Shown here: positions 16,960-27,417 of the stretch, one piece after another | Layout: every line of letters begins with the position of its first letter | Position numbering within the stretch: position 1 is the first letter of the stretch | Assembly: GCF_011320095.1 (NCBI RefSeq) | Contig: NZ_JAANOY010000004.1 | Location: forward strand, 110,454-174,453 | Reading direction: 5' to 3' | DNA length: 64,000 nucleotides | Source: Cognatiluteimonas telluris | Lineage (GTDB): Bacteria; Pseudomonadota; Gammaproteobacteria; Xanthomonadales; Xanthomonadaceae | Translations under genes and position numbers: made by a program | The notes under the pieces: model-generated | What the model saw: only the letters and a program-made list of their open reading frames with translations | What the model was told of the DNA's origin: nothing | Database searches by the model: none

Positions 16960-18132
16960 ATGCGCCCGTTCCCCCTCGGTGAAGACATCGATGCGTTGCG
17001 CGAGGCCGTGCGGCGCTTTGCCGACGCCGAGATCGCGCCGCGCGCGGCACAGATCGACCACGACAACGCCTTCCCGCAGGAGCTGTGGCCCAAGCTGGGC
17101 GAGATGGGCCTGCTCGGGTTGACCGTCGCCGAGGAATTCGGCGGCAGCGCGATGGGCTATCTCGCCCATACCGTGGCGATGGAGGAAATCTCTCGCGCTT
17201 CCGGATCCGTAGGCCTGTCCTACGGCGCGCACTCGAACCTGTGCGTCAACAATCTCTTCGCCAACGGCACCGACGCACAGCGCCGGAAATACCTGCCCAA
17301 GCTGTGCAGCGGCGAGTGGAAGGGCGCGCTGGCGATGAGCGAACCGGGCGCGGGCTCGGATGTCGTCGGCTCGATGAGCTGCCGCGCAGAGCGTCATTCA
17401 ACAGCGGGGCGCGGCGACACCTGGATCGCCAACGGCAACAAGATGTGGATCACCAACGGCCCCGAAGCCGATGTCCTCATCGTCTACATGCGCACCGCCG
17501 GCAAGGAGGCGGGCAGCAAGTGCATGACCGCCTTCCTGGTCGAGAAGGGGATGCCGGGCTTCAGCACCGCGCAGAAGCTGGACAAGCTTGGCATGCGCGG
17601 TTCCAACACCTGTGAACTGGTGTTCGAGGACTGCGCGATCCCCGCCGCGAACGTCCTCGGCGAGGTCAACAACGGGGTCAAGGTGCTGATGTCCGGCCTC
17701 AACACCGAGCGCCTGGTGCTCACCGGCGGCCCGCTGGGGCTGATGCAGGCCGCGCTCGATGCCGCCCTGCCCTACGTGCGCGAGCGCCGGCAGTTCGATA
17801 CGCCGATCGGCTGCTTCGAACTGATGCAGGCAAAGATCGCCGACATGTACACGGCGCTGCAGTCCAGCCGCGCCTTCGCCTACCAGGTCGCGCGCGACTA
17901 TGACGCCGGGCACAAGTCGCGGGTGGATGCCGCCGCCTGCCTGCTGCATGCCTCGGACGCCGCGGTGCAGGTCGCGCTGGAAGCCATCCAGGCACTGGGC
18001 GGCAATGGCTACATCAACGAATACCCCACCGGCCGACTGCTGCGCGACGCCAAGCTGTATGCAATCGGCGCCGGGACCAACGAGATCCGGCGCATGCTGA
18101 TCGGGCGTGAGCTGTTCGAGGGCCGCGACTGA
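16960..18132 (+). CDS. liuA: isovaleryl-CoA dehydrogenase
   Basis: An acyl-CoA dehydrogenase oxidising isovaleryl-CoA to 3-methylcrotonyl-CoA in leucine breakdown. The 390-residue protein starts [17 protein letters not shown] at 16960, behind CGGAG. Family signatures include [14 protein letters not shown] (acyl-CoA dehydrogenase signature 1), [17 protein letters not shown], and [20 protein letters not shown] near the C-terminus, with [16 protein letters not shown]. The isovaleryl-type assignment rests on the [11 protein letters not shown] and LNTERLVL segments and on genomic context with liuB-E. No FAD or ETF genes are adjacent. Confidence 0.9.
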   Translation: MRPFPLGEDIDALREAVRRFADAEIAPRAAQIDHDNAFPQELWPKLGEMGLLGLTVAEEFGGSAMGYLAHTVAMEEISRASGSVGLSYGAHSNLCVNNLFANGTDAQRRKYLPKLCSGEWKGALAMSEPGAGSDVVGSMSCRAERHSTAGRGDTWIANGNKMWITNGPEADVLIVYMRTAGKEAGSKCMTAFLVEKGMPGFSTAQKLDKLGMRGSNTCELVFEDCAIPAANVLGEVNNGVKVLMSGLNTERLVLTGGPLGLMQAALDAALPYVRERRQFDTPIGCFELMQAKIADMYTALQSSRAFAYQVARDYDAGHKSRVDAAACLLHASDAAVQVALEAIQALGGNGYINEYPTGRLLRDAKLYAIGAGTNEIRRMLIGRELFEGRD

Positions 18133-18352
18133 GGCTGTGGCGCTTCGTCGCAGGGGCGGCCTTCGTGCGGAGGCCGGGCGCGAGCCGGCGGCGTAGGCGG
18201 GGCGCCGGCAGAGCGGACGGTCGGCCGCGGCAGGCGCCCTCCCGGTGACCGCCACGACGACCGACGGATGGGTTTGCCGCACCGCAGCAACCAGCGCCAT
18301 AATCGGTCGGTTCCGGCCCTCGCGCCGGCCTGAAATCCGCTCCGGAGTTTGC

Positions 18353-19546
18353 ATGTCCGCTCCCCTGTCTGCTTCCGATGTCGTCATCGTCGGTGCCAAG
18401 CGCACCGCCATCGGCTCCTTCCTCGGCCAGTACACCGGCGTGCCCACCCCCACGCTGGGCGCGGCGGCGATCGCCGGCGCCCTCGCCCATGCCGGCGTCG
18501 GCGCCGACCAGGTGGACGAGGTGATCATGGGTTGCGTGCTGCCGGCAGGCCTGGGCCAGGCGCCCGCGCGCCAGGCGGCGATCGCCGCGGGGATCCCGAC
18601 CGCCGCGCCGTGCACGACCATCAACAAGGTCTGCGGCTCGGGCATGAAGGCGGTGATGCTCGGCCACGACCTGATCAAGGCCGGCACCGCCTCGGTGGTC
18701 GTCGCCGGCGGCATGGAATCGATGACCAATGCGCCGCACCTGCTCAACGGCTCGCGCACCGGCGTCCGCTACGGCAGCGCCGAATTCCTCGACCACATGG
18801 CCCATGACGGCCTGACCAATCCCTACGACGGCAAGGCGATGGGCGTCTTCGGCGACATGGCCTGCGCGAAGTATTCCTACGACCGGGCGGCGCTGGACGC
18901 CTTCTCGGCCGAAAGCGTCACCCGCGCGCAGGCCGCGCAGGCCTCGGGCGCATTCGATGCCGAAATCGTCCCGGTGACCGTCAAGGGCCGCAAGGGCGAC
19001 GTGGTCGTCGACAAGGACGAAGAGCCGGGCAAGGTCGACGTCGCCAAGATCCCGGGCTTGCGGGCGGCTTTCGGCAAGGATGGCGTCCTGACGGCCGCCT
19101 CGTCGTCGAAGATTTCGGACGGCGCCGCGGCGACCGTCCTGATGTCGGCGGGCGAAGCCGTCGCTCGCGGCATCAGGCCCCTGGCGCGGATCGTCGCCCA
19201 CGCCGGCCACGCACAGGATCCGGAGTGGTTCACCACCGCACCGATCGAGTCGATCCGCAAGGTGCTGGACAAGGCGGGCTGGTCGGTCGGGGATGTCGAC
19301 CTGTTCGAGATCAACGAGGCTTTCGCCTGCGTGGCGATGGCACCGATGACAGACCTGGGCGTCCCGCACGACAAGCTCAACGTCAATGGCGGCGCAGTGG
19401 CCCTCGGACACCCGATCGGAGCCAGCGGCGCGCGCCTTCTGGTGACCCTGGTGCATGCCTTGCAGGCCCGGGGCGGCAAGCGCGGGGTGGCGTCGCTGTG
19501 CATTGGCGGCGGCGAGGCCACGGCCGTCGCCATCGAGTTGGCGTGA
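18353..19546 (+). CDS. acetyl-CoA C-acetyltransferase (thiolase)
   Basis: A biosynthetic/degradative thiolase that cleaves or forms acetoacetyl-CoA (or 2-methylacetoacetyl-CoA from isoleucine). The 397-residue protein starts MSAPLSASDVVIVGAKRTA at 18353, with CGGAG upstream. The acyl-accepting Cys is in INKVCGSGMKAV, the catalytic His in NGGAVALGHPIGASGAR, and the second Cys in SLCIGGGEATA. In the liu context it most likely handles the acetoacetate produced by LiuE or the final step of isoleucine degradation. AtoB/PhaA-type enzymes cannot be told apart by eye. Confidence 0.92.
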   Translation: MSAPLSASDVVIVGAKRTAIGSFLGQYTGVPTPTLGAAAIAGALAHAGVGADQVDEVIMGCVLPAGLGQAPARQAAIAAGIPTAAPCTTINKVCGSGMKAVMLGHDLIKAGTASVVVAGGMESMTNAPHLLNGSRTGVRYGSAEFLDHMAHDGLTNPYDGKAMGVFGDMACAKYSYDRAALDAFSAESVTRAQAAQASGAFDAEIVPVTVKGRKGDVVVDKDEEPGKVDVAKIPGLRAAFGKDGVLTAASSSKISDGAAATVLMSAGEAVARGIRPLARIVAHAGHAQDPEWFTTAPIESIRKVLDKAGWSVGDVDLFEINEAFACVAMAPMTDLGVPHDKLNVNGGAVALGHPIGASGARLLVTLVHALQARGGKRGVASLCIGGGEATAVAIELA

Positions 19547-19596
19547 TGCCTGCGTTACTGCCGGTTGGGTTAACGGAAAAATAAGCAAGCAACCGC

Positions 19597-19625
19597 TTGA
19601 CAGGCGACAGGAGCTTGTCATCATG
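19597..19625 (+). promoter_or_regulatory. probable sigma-70 promoter of the first Ala-rich lipoprotein
   Basis: A consensus -35 TTGACA (19597-19602) is followed after 17-18 bp by an ATCATG/TCATGT -10-like hexamer. TGACA (19598-19602) and TGTCA (19616-19620) form an inverted repeat overlapping the promoter, a possible operator. The -10 is poor, so confidence is limited. Confidence 0.4.
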
Positions 19626-19677
19626 TTAACGGCGCGCAGTTGCGCGTTGCCAAACTAACGACGAGGAAGATGAAATC

Positions 19678-20058
19678 ATGACGACCAACAAGGCGCTGCT
19701 CGCCCTGGCTCTGGGCCTGGCCCTGGCCGCGTGCACCAACAAGCAGCAGGCTGCCGATTCGGCCGCTGACGCTGCTGCCGCTGCCACTGACGCACAGCAG
19801 GCTGCTGACACCACCGCTGCCACCGGCGACGCTACCGCTGCAGACGCTGCCCAGGCTTCGGCCGACGCCGCTTCGGCCGCTGCCGACGCCGCCAGCACCA
19901 ACGCCAACGCCGCCGACGCTGCCGGCAGCATGGGCGCTGCCGACGACGCCGCTGACGCCGCCGAGCAGAATGCCGACGCCGCCGACCAGGCCAAGGACGC
20001 TGCCCAGGAGGCTGCTGCCTCGGCTGACGCGCCGGCGACCGACGACGCCAAGAAGTAA
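19678..20058 (+). CDS. Ala/Asp-rich coiled-coil lipoprotein 1
   Basis: A 126-residue protein with a type-II signal peptide (TTNKALLALALGLALAAC, lipobox LAAC at about residues 16-19). A low-complexity mature part is dominated by Ala, Asp and Thr/Ser in an apparent 3-4 residue periodicity (SAADAAAAATDAQQAAD), consistent with a long helix. The C-terminus ends in DDAKK; the terminal Lys recalls Lpp-type attachment to murein. Shine-Dalgarno GAGGAAGA precedes the ATG. It has its own terminator, so it is a separate unit within the liu region. Role unknown; a structural envelope protein is the simplest guess. Confidence 0.75.
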   Translation: MTTNKALLALALGLALAACTNKQQAADSAADAAAAATDAQQAADTTAATGDATAADAAQASADAASAAADAASTNANAADAAGSMGAADDAADAAEQNADAADQAKDAAQEAAASADAPATDDAKK

Positions 20059-20082
20059 TAGCGTTCCAAAGTGGTTGTCGGG

Positions 20083-20111
20083 AAAAGCCGCCGGTTCACC
20101 GGCGGCTTTTT
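20083..20111 (+). terminator. Rho-independent terminator after lipoprotein 1
   Basis: AAAAGCCGCCGG and CCGGCGGCTTTTT pair around a TTCA loop (20083-20111). The stem is strong and GC-rich with a T run, 25 bases after the stop. Confidence 0.92.
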
Positions 20112-20250
20112 CTTTGCCCGGTGCTTACCATGACGCCGGCCAGCCGGAACCGGAAGTGGCCGCGACCCGCACACGTCATGCTCACGCCCGGTGCGTGAAT
20201 TTACCGATTCAGTCCCGGGCTTCGCTCGGGCAACCTCCATGGAGATCGAC

Positions 20251-20646
20251 ATGAAGACCCAACTTCTCATCCTCGTGGCTGCGGGCGTCCTCGCCCTGTC
20301 GGCCTGCCATAACGACACCCCGGAAGCCCAGCAGCAGGCCGACCAGGCCCAGGCCGCCGCCGCCGATGCCGGCGACGCTGCTGCCAACGCCGCCCAGGCT
20401 GCCGGTGACGCCGCCCAGCAGGGCATTGAATCGGCCGCCGCCTCCACCGGCGAAGCCGCCGGCGAAGTCTCCGCCAACGCCCAGCAGGCCGCCGACGCGA
20501 CCGCCGCCGCCGCGAACGAGGCCGCCGCGACCGCCGCCGATGCCACCGCCGAGGCAGCGCAGAACACCGCCGACGCCGCGCAGAATGTCGCCGACAAGGC
20601 CGACACCGCCGCCGAGCAGGCCAAGAAGGATGCCGACCAGCCCTGA
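20251..20646 (+). CDS. Ala-rich coiled-coil lipoprotein 2
   Basis: A 131-residue paralogue-like protein with start [19 protein letters not shown] at 20251 (GGAG six bases ahead). An alternative ATG at 20239 overlaps the ribosome site. The lipobox LSAC is followed by an Ala/Asp/Gln-rich helical repeat ([20 protein letters not shown]). The charged C-terminus [10 protein letters not shown] lacks a terminal Lys. It shares composition and architecture with the neighbouring lipoprotein 1, from which it is separated by a terminator. The pair looks like a divergent duplication. Function unknown. Confidence 0.75.
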   Translation: MKTQLLILVAAGVLALSACHNDTPEAQQQADQAQAAAADAGDAAANAAQAAGDAAQQGIESAAASTGEAAGEVSANAQQAADATAAAANEAAATAADATAEAAQNTADAAQNVADKADTAAEQAKKDADQP

Positions 20647-20667
20647 TCAACGTTCGTCATGGAATCG

Positions 20668-20695
20668 AAAGGCCCGCTTCGGCGGGCCTTTTTTT
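20668..20695 (+). terminator. Rho-independent terminator after lipoprotein 2
   Basis: AAAGGCCCGC/GCGGGCCTTT with a TTCG tetraloop and a run of seven T (20668-20695). It isolates the lipoprotein from liuB. Confidence 0.93.
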
Positions 20696-20917
20696 GCCCC
20701 GACCCTTGCGTGCTCCGCCTGCCTGGGCGCGGCGGTCCATCCGGGGTCGCCGCAACCGGCCAGCCAACCGGCGCGATCCCGGTCCGCGGACAGGCCCGGA
20801 CGACCATCCACGCGCAGTCTCGCGAAACCAGCGTTGACGCCTGCTTGCGTCGGTCCCGGGAGAAACCCGCACAGGCTGTCCGATATCCTGTGCACTTCCG
20901 CTTCCGGCCAGGTCCGC

Positions 20918-22525
20918 ATGCCCGTCATCCAATCGCAGCTCGATCCGCGCTCGCAAGACTTCCGCGGCAACGCCGCATGGCATCGCGGACTGGTCGATGA
21001 ACTCGACCAGCGCCTGGCGCGCGCCGCCGAGGGCGGTGGCGAGAAGGCGCGCAGCAGGCACACCGAGCGCGGCAAACTGCTGGCGCGCGATCGCATCACC
21101 GCCCTGCTCGATCCCGGCTCGCCGTTCCTCGAGCTTTCCCCGCTGGCGGCCGAAGGCATGTACGACGACGCCGCGCCCGCGGCCGGCATCGTCACCGGCA
21201 TCGGCCGCGTGCAGGGCCAGGAAGTGGTCATCGTCGCCAACGACGCCACCGTCAAGGGCGGCACCTACTTCCCGATGACGGTGAAGAAGCACCTGCGCGC
21301 GCAGGACATCGCGCGCGAGAACAACCTGCCCTGCATCTACCTGGTCGACTCCGGCGGCGCGTTCCTTCCGCTGCAGGACGAGGTCTTCCCGGACCGCGAG
21401 CACTTCGGCCGCATCTTCTACAACCAGGCCCGGATGAGCGCGGACAACATCCCGCAGATCGCGGTCGTCATGGGCTCATGCACCGCCGGCGGCGCCTACG
21501 TGCCGGCGATGTCCGACGAGTCGATCATCGTCCGCGGCCAGGGCACGATCTTCCTCGGCGGCCCGCCGCTGGTGAAGGCGGCGACCGGCGAGGTGGTCGA
21601 TGCCGAATCCCTCGGCGGCGCCGACGTGCACACCGCGACATCGGGCGTGGCCGACCACCTGGCCGAGGACGATCGCGAGGCGCTCGACATCGCGCGCAAC
21701 CTCGTGGCCAACCTCAACCGCCGCAAGTCGGTGCCGGTGGCCACGCAGCCGGTGCGCGAACCGCTGTTCGCCAGCCAGGAGCTTTACGGCGTGGTGCCGA
21801 AGGACACGCGGCGCCCGTTCGACATCCGCGAGGTGATCGCGCGCATCGTCGACGGCAGCCAGTTCCAGGAATTCAAGGCGCGCTATGGCAAGACGCTGGT
21901 GTGCGGGTTCGCGCACCTGCACGGCTACCCGGTCGGCATCATCGCCAACAACGGCATCCTGTTTTCGGAAAGCGCGCTCAAGGGCGCGCACTTCATCGAG
22001 TTGTGCGACCAGCGCGGGATCCCGCTGGTGTTCCTGCAGAACATCACCGGCTTCATGGTCGGGCGCAAGTACGAGAACGCCGGCATCGCCAAGGACGGCG
22101 CGAAGATGGTCACCGCAGTGGCATGTGCGTCGGTGCCGAAATTCACCGTCGTCATCGGTGGCAGCTTCGGCGCCGGCAATTACGCCATGTGCGGACGCGC
22201 GTACGGTGGCCGCTTCCTGTGGATGTGGCCCAACGCGCGCATCAGCGTGATGGGCGGCGAGCAGGCGGCGGGCGTGCTGGCGACGGTCAAGCGCGACGGC
22301 ATCGAGGCGCGCGGCGGGCAATGGAGCGCCGACGAGGAAGCCGCGTTCAAGGCGCCGATCCGCGAGCAGTACGAAACCCAGGGCAGCCCGTGGTACGCGA
22401 CCGCGCGGCTTTGGGACGACGGCATCATCGATCCGGCCGACACGCGCCGCGTGCTCGGGCTGGGATTGTCGGCAGCGATGAATGCGCCGATCCGACGCGA
22501 GCGCTTCGGCGTCTTCCGCATGTAG
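20918..22525 (+). CDS. liuB: methylcrotonyl-CoA carboxylase, carboxyltransferase (beta) subunit
   Basis: Transfers carboxyl from biotin to 3-methylcrotonyl-CoA, giving 3-methylglutaconyl-CoA. The 535-residue protein starts [15 protein letters not shown], the usual LiuB/MccB opening. Two crotonase-fold halves are visible. The N half has [20 protein letters not shown] and [16 protein letters not shown] [16 protein letters not shown]; the oxyanion glycines are in [14 protein letters not shown]. The C half has [11 protein letters not shown] and [18 protein letters not shown]. The biotin-carrying partner LiuD is encoded at 24522. It is unusual that bactofilin genes separate it from liuC. Confidence 0.93.
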   Translation: MPVIQSQLDPRSQDFRGNAAWHRGLVDELDQRLARAAEGGGEKARSRHTERGKLLARDRITALLDPGSPFLELSPLAAEGMYDDAAPAAGIVTGIGRVQGQEVVIVANDATVKGGTYFPMTVKKHLRAQDIARENNLPCIYLVDSGGAFLPLQDEVFPDREHFGRIFYNQARMSADNIPQIAVVMGSCTAGGAYVPAMSDESIIVRGQGTIFLGGPPLVKAATGEVVDAESLGGADVHTATSGVADHLAEDDREALDIARNLVANLNRRKSVPVATQPVREPLFASQELYGVVPKDTRRPFDIREVIARIVDGSQFQEFKARYGKTLVCGFAHLHGYPVGIIANNGILFSESALKGAHFIELCDQRGIPLVFLQNITGFMVGRKYENAGIAKDGAKMVTAVACASVPKFTVVIGGSFGAGNYAMCGRAYGGRFLWMWPNARISVMGGEQAAGVLATVKRDGIEARGGQWSADEEAAFKAPIREQYETQGSPWYATARLWDDGIIDPADTRRVLGLGLSAAMNAPIRRERFGVFRM

Positions 22526-22626
22526 CGCCGGTTTTTGCGGCGCCGCGTCACAGCGCCGGTGCCGCATCCCCGTGCTAGGCTCGATGGTCCAGGGGAGTCA
22601 TCAGCACAGCAAGAGGAATCCGCACC

Positions 22627-23157
22627 ATGGCGATCTTCAACCAGCCCGCGCCGGTCAAAAAGGACGCGCCCACCAGCGGCCACCAGGCGTTCACCCCCGA
22701 TCCGCCGCCGTTCCGCGAAACGCCAACGGCCGTCGACACCGCGCCCGCGCCGCGACGCGCCGCCGACACCCAGCCCAAGGAATCGCTGATCGCCTCGGAC
22801 CTGACCATCGAGGGCAAGATCGAAGGCACCGGCCACGTCCGCATCGCCGGCCGCTTCAAGGGCGACGTCAACGTGCAGGGCGACCTGACCATCGAAGCCG
22901 GCGCCAAGCTCACCGGCGGCGTGCGCGCCAAGCGCGTGATCATCGCCGGCGAACTGGAGGGCAACATCGACGGCGCCCAGCGCGTCGAACTGCTCGAAGG
23001 CGGCGTGCTGGTCGGCGACGTCAAGGCCGGTGCGCTCACCGTCGCCGCCGGTTCGCGCATGCGTGGCCAGGCGGACTTCGGCTGGGAAGAGAAGAAGCCC
23101 GGCGGCGTCAGCAACGGCGCGGCCAGCAACGGCATGGAGCCCCACGCCGCGTCATGA
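22627..23157 (+). CDS. bactofilin
   Basis: A polymer-forming cytoskeletal protein (bactofilin A/CcmA family) that assembles into nucleotide-free filaments at the inner membrane and often recruits cell-wall enzymes. It has 176 residues. A Pro-rich disordered N-terminus (1-55) is followed by the beta-helical core (LIASDLTIEGKIEGTGHVRI, GRFKGDVNVQGDLTIEAGAK, GVRAKRVIIAGELEGN), with the 16-20 residue rungs typical of the fold, and a flexible C-terminal tail. It overlaps the next gene by ATGA. Placement between liuB and liuC is unrelated to leucine catabolism. Confidence 0.9.
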   Translation: MAIFNQPAPVKKDAPTSGHQAFTPDPPPFRETPTAVDTAPAPRRAADTQPKESLIASDLTIEGKIEGTGHVRIAGRFKGDVNVQGDLTIEAGAKLTGGVRAKRVIIAGELEGNIDGAQRVELLEGGVLVGDVKAGALTVAAGSRMRGQADFGWEEKKPGGVSNGAASNGMEPHAAS

Positions 23158-23516
23158 GCACCGTGCGCCCGGGTACCGCGGGCGCGACCCGCACCTGCCC
23201 GCATTGCAAGGCCACCATCCTCGAAAGCGCCAGCGTGTGCCCCGCCTGCCGGGGCCACCTGCGCTACGACGAGGCCGCGCTGCAGCGCGAGAAGACGAAA
23301 ATTTCGCCACTGACGGTGGAAGGCACGCTGACGCCACCGCCGGGCGAAGCCACCTTCGAATATTCGATGGTGCTGTCGATCCGCAACGAAAGCGGCGAGG
23401 AAATCACCCGCCAGGTGATCGGCGTCGGCGCGCTGTCTCCCGACGAGCAGCGCACCTTCACCCTGCAGGTGGAAATGACCGAGGCCACCGGCCCGAAGGC
23501 CAAGCGGCGGCATTAG
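23154..23516 (+). CDS. zinc-ribbon protein coupled to bactofilin
   Basis: A 120-residue protein whose ATG overlaps the bactofilin stop (ATGA). Residues about 15-35 form a zinc ribbon with two CxxC pairs (CPHCKATILESASVCPACRG). The rest is beta-rich (TFEYSMVLSIRNESGEEI, FTLQVEMTEATG). No catalytic motif or membrane segment. The tight coupling suggests that it works with the bactofilin filament, for instance as an adaptor; this is inference. Confidence 0.8.
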   Translation: MSTVRPGTAGATRTCPHCKATILESASVCPACRGHLRYDEAALQREKTKISPLTVEGTLTPPPGEATFEYSMVLSIRNESGEEITRQVIGVGALSPDEQRTFTLQVEMTEATGPKAKRRH

Positions 23517-23686
23517 CCGCCGCGCGCCCGGTTCGCGTCGGAATCGCACCCCTGCCCCACGTTGCGGGGGCGGCATTCTTGCCAGCGTTTCCCCGGAGGC
23601 GGCATTTTCCGGGCCCCCCCGCAGGGCGCCCCGCGAAGGCCCACGGGCCACCGGCTATCATGGGTGGTTTCCCACCGGGTGGCCCG

Positions 23687-24469
23687 ATGACCGATTCGCT
23701 GTCACTGCAACGCGATGGGGCCGTGGCCCGGCTGCGGCTGGAGCGGCCGGCCCTGCATAACGCCTTCGACGCCAGCTTGGTCGCCGGACTGACTATCGCG
23801 CTCGACGCAGTGGCGGGGGATCCCGAGGTCCGCGTGGTCGTGCTGGAAGCTTCCGGAGCGTCGTTTTCCGCGGGTGCCGACCTGAACTGGATGCGCGGCA
23901 TGGCATCGGCCGGCGAGGTGGAAAACCGCGATGACGCGCTCGCCCTCGCCCACCTGATGCGCACGCTCGATACCCTGCCCAAGCCCACCATCGCCCGCGT
24001 GCATGGCGCGGCGTTCGGCGGCGGCGTGGGCCTGGTCGCCTGCTGCGATATCGCCATCGGTGCCGTCGAAGCGAAATTCGGCCTGACCGAAAGCAAGCTT
24101 GGCCTGCTGCCCGCCGTCATCTCGCCGTACGTGATCGCCACGATCGGCGCGCGCCAGGCGCGGCGCTGGTTCGCCACCGCGGAGATCTTCGATGCCGCCG
24201 AAGCCCTGCGCATCGGCCTGCTGCACCAGGTGGTGGCAGCCGATGCGCTCGATGCCGCCGTCGACCGGCAGATCGCTTTGCTGCTGAAAGCCGGGCCGGT
24301 CGCCGCCGCCAGCGCCAAGGCGCTGGTACGGCGCATTGCTGCCGGCGGTGACGCGGCGGCGGTGGACGCAGCCAATGCCGATCTCATCGCCAGCTTGCGG
24401 GTGTCCGCCGAAGGACAGGAAGGTCTCGCGGCGTTCCTCGACAAGCGCAAGCCGGCGTGGTGCGCATGA
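23687..24469 (+). CDS. liuC: methylglutaconyl-CoA hydratase (enoyl-CoA hydratase family)
   Basis: Hydrates 3-methylglutaconyl-CoA to HMG-CoA in leucine degradation. The 260-residue crotonase-fold protein starts MTDSLSLQRDGAVARLRLERP; the start codon lacks a strong ribosome site and ATG at 23660 is an alternative. The oxyanion-hole segments are FSAGADLNWMRGM and GAAFGGGVGLVACCDIAIG. The catalytic region is FGLTESKLGLLPAVISPYV, in which the Glu equivalent of other hydratases is present. Assignment to LiuC rather than a generic hydratase is from context between liuB and liuD. Confidence 0.88.
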   Translation: MTDSLSLQRDGAVARLRLERPALHNAFDASLVAGLTIALDAVAGDPEVRVVVLEASGASFSAGADLNWMRGMASAGEVENRDDALALAHLMRTLDTLPKPTIARVHGAAFGGGVGLVACCDIAIGAVEAKFGLTESKLGLLPAVISPYVIATIGARQARRWFATAEIFDAAEALRIGLLHQVVAADALDAAVDRQIALLLKAGPVAAASAKALVRRIAAGGDAAAVDAANADLIASLRVSAEGQEGLAAFLDKRKPAWCA

Positions 24470-24521
24470 GCCGCCGCCGATCCCGCCCAGTCCCCGCCCG
24501 GGGGAGAGGAAGGCAAGCCTG

Positions 24522-26516
<1,995 letters not shown>

Positions 26517-26517
26517 G

Positions 26518-27417
26518 ATGGCACGTCCCGGCCAGGTGCGCATCGTCGAAGTCGGGCCGCGCGACGGCCTGCAGAACGAGAAGACCGCGATCTCGACGGC
26601 CGACAAGATCGCGCTGATCGACCGGTTGTCGGCAACCGGGTTGCGCACGATCGAAGCCACCAGCTTCGTCAGCCCCAAGTGGGTACCGCAACTGGCCGAT
26701 GCCGCCGAAGTCTTCGCCGGAATCCAGCGCGCGCCGGGCGTGGCGTATCCGGTGCTGGTGCCCAACGAACAGGGCTACGACCGCGCGCGCGCCGCCGGCG
26801 CCAGCGAGGTCGCGGTGTTCACGGCTGCCTCGGAAGCCTTCAACCGCAGGAACATCAACGCCTCGATCGACGAATCGATCGAGCGCTTCCGACCGGTCCT
26901 GGAACGCGCCCACCATGATGGCGTGCGCGTGCGCGGCTACGTGTCCACCGTGCTCGGTTGTCCCTACCAGGGGGAGGTGCCGCTCACCGACGTGGTGCAC
27001 GTGGCCAGGCGCCTGCATGGCCTGGGCTGCTACGAGATCTCGCTCGGCGACACCATCGGCGTCGGCACCCCGGGCAAGGCGCGCGCGATGTTGCGCGCGG
27101 TCGCCGACGTGGTGCCGATGCAGGCCTTGGCGGTGCATTTCCACGACACCTACGGACAGGCGTTGTCGAACATCCTCGCCTGCCTGGAGGAAGGCGTCGC
27201 GGTCGTCGACGCCTCCGTCTCCGGGACCGGGGGCTGCCCGTATGCCAGGGGCGCGAGCGGCAACGTCGCCTCCGAGGACGTCGTCTACATGCTGCATGGA
27301 CTCGGCATCGACACCGGCATCGACCTGGCCTCGCTAGCCGATACCGGTCGCTGGCTGGCGCAACTGCTTGGCCGCGCCAACGGCAGCAAGGTCGGCCAGG
27401 CGCTGGCGGCGGCATGA
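26518..27417 (+). CDS. liuE: hydroxymethylglutaryl-CoA lyase
   Basis: Cleaves HMG-CoA to acetyl-CoA and acetoacetate, the last step of the liu pathway. The 299-residue TIM barrel starts one base after the liuD stop. Visible motifs are GPRDGLQNEKTAIS (metal- and substrate-binding start), HFHDTYGQALSN (metal-binding His pair) and SGTGGCPYARGASGN, with the catalytic Cys in the family signature GCPYA. The gene's stop overlaps the start of the c-di-GMP protein (ATGA). Confidence 0.94.
   Translation: MARPGQVRIVEVGPRDGLQNEKTAISTADKIALIDRLSATGLRTIEATSFVSPKWVPQLADAAEVFAGIQRAPGVAYPVLVPNEQGYDRARAAGASEVAVFTAASEAFNRRNINASIDESIERFRPVLERAHHDGVRVRGYVSTVLGCPYQGEVPLTDVVHVARRLHGLGCYEISLGDTIGVGTPGKARAMLRAVADVVPMQALAVHFHDTYGQALSNILACLEEGVAVVDASVSGTGGCPYARGASGNVASEDVVYMLHGLGIDTGIDLASLADTGRWLAQLLGRANGSKVGQALAAA

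Noticed and set aside
20191..20250. Longer N-terminus for Ala-rich lipoprotein 2
   Set aside because: The extension would place 20 hydrophilic residues before the signal peptide and covers the GGAG site that serves ATG at 20251.
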